Assembly: GCF_026012395.1 (NCBI RefSeq)
Contig: NZ_BRZA01000002.1
Location: 1 to 64,000 of the forward strand
DNA from: Lysinibacillus piscis
GTDB lineage: Bacteria > Bacillota > Bacilli > Bacillales_A > Planococcaceae
DNA: 64,000 nt
Direction of reading: 5' to 3'
Made by a program: the position numbers and the translations under genes
The notes under the pieces: model-generated
The model's input: the letters and a program-made list of their open reading frames with translations, nothing else
What the model was told of the DNA's origin: nothing
Databases searched by the model: none
Shown here: piece after piece, positions 63,520 to 64,000 of the stretch
Layout of the letters: each line of letters starts with the position of its first letter
Position numbering within the stretch: position 1 is the stretch's first letter

Positions 63520-64000
63520 ATGAAAAATTTGAGGATGAAATTGTTCATATCTTTAATTGCATTTGCTTTAATACTGGTTGCGGTAATTTTTTATGTGAAC
63601 CGACAAATATTACTGACGGATATTCAAAAGCAAGCTGAGATGAATAGAACGTTAATTGAAAATCATATTTTAACAGATATGCAAACAGTTGATAATGCAC
63701 ATTATTATTTTGACAACAATATATCAGATCAATTAAAAGAAGAATTACAAAAGATGATAGTTGAATACCAAAAAAATCCAGATGTCTCAACATGGAATTT
63801 AAAAAAAATGAAAGCTGCTCATGGCATGGAAGTATACATAATTGACCAAAAAAATACTGTTATTTATACAACATTCGAGCAGGATAAAGGCTTAAATTTT
63901 GCGGAGTGTTGCCAAAGATTCAGCAAGACATTGGATGATCGGCGAGCAAGTGGAAAATTTTATACAGATGGTATTGATATTGCTACAGCAACAGGCGATT
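63520..64000 (+). CDS. membrane-anchored sensor protein, N-terminal part (cut by the window)
   Basis: About 160 residues are visible. An N-terminal transmembrane helix (residues about 7-25) is followed by an extracellular region with a helical start (LLTDIQKQAEMNRTLIENH) and a single-Cache-like segment (MEVYIIDQKNTVIYTTFEQD). This plan is common to chemoreceptors, histidine kinases and GGDEF proteins; the output domain is beyond the edge. The ATG follows AGAGGAT. Confidence 0.75.
   Translation, partial: MKNLRMKLFISLIAFALILVAVIFYVNRQILLTDIQKQAEMNRTLIENHILTDMQTVDNAHYYFDNNISDQLKEELQKMIVEYQKNPDVSTWNLKKMKAAHGMEVYIIDQKNTVIYTTFEQDKGLNFAECCQRFSKTLDDRRASGKFYTDGIDIATATGD

Overview
The window is low-GC, AT-rich Firmicute DNA. 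It most resembles the chromosome of a mesophilic spore-former of the Planococcaceae/Bacillaceae, close to Lysinibacillus or Solibacillus. The basis for this is the rrn-type tRNA cluster in almost exactly the Bacillus subtilis trnB order, strong AGGAGG ribosome binding sites, a SAM riboswitch on metK, a T-box on leuS, and long synteny with the B. subtilis ytkD-ytmA-pckA-metK-ytoA-ytpA-ytqA-ytqB-leuS and ytfP-ytgP-ytzG blocks. Genus assignment is inference. I found no insertion sequence, prophage or CRISPR array.

Layout. 1-1580: sixteen complete tRNA genes plus the 3' end of a seventeenth, closed by a terminator. 1.9-4.2 kb: an autoregulated TipA-like MerR regulator, a small DksA-type zinc-finger protein and an M19 dipeptidase. 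4.2-11.6 kb: menaquinone synthesis, with menA on the minus strand and menF-D-H-B-E overlapping on the plus strand behind a repeat-rich leader; menC is not here. 11.7-15.7 kb: a VanZ-like protein, a candidate structured RNA or dispersed repeat, a secreted transglutaminase-fold protein, a zinc-binding lipoprotein behind a Zur box, and yidD with two tiny paralogous membrane proteins upstream.

15.7-28.4 kb: a divergent catabolic locus. Minus strand: peptide-binding lipoprotein, two tandem amidohydrolases (the first has lost its metal-binding HxH) and AroM. Plus strand: a full Opp/Dpp-type transporter, a DUF1177 protein, an M20 peptidase, an IclR regulator and an M29-type aminopeptidase. Two identical 16-bp sequences flank the divergent promoters. 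I think the locus imports and breaks down an unusual peptide- or lactam-like compound, and it is the best candidate for an undescribed system here.

28.5-42.4 kb: conserved housekeeping genes (ytkD, ytmA-like, pckA with a CcpN-like operator, metK, ytoA, ytpA, an AGCS symporter, the tRNA-modification pair ytqB/ytqA, an MFS transporter, leuS). 42.5-56.6 kb: a decayed ECF sigma gene, a two-component system with a membrane transporter, and a second peptide-uptake locus: oppBCDF-like genes, two closely related binding proteins, two tandem cytosine-deaminase-like amidohydrolases and an EamA exporter. 56.7-64 kb: an AIM24 protein, the ytfP flavoprotein, an asparagine synthetase, the lipid flippase ytgP, the pseudouridine synthase ytzG, and the start of a membrane sensor cut by the window edge.
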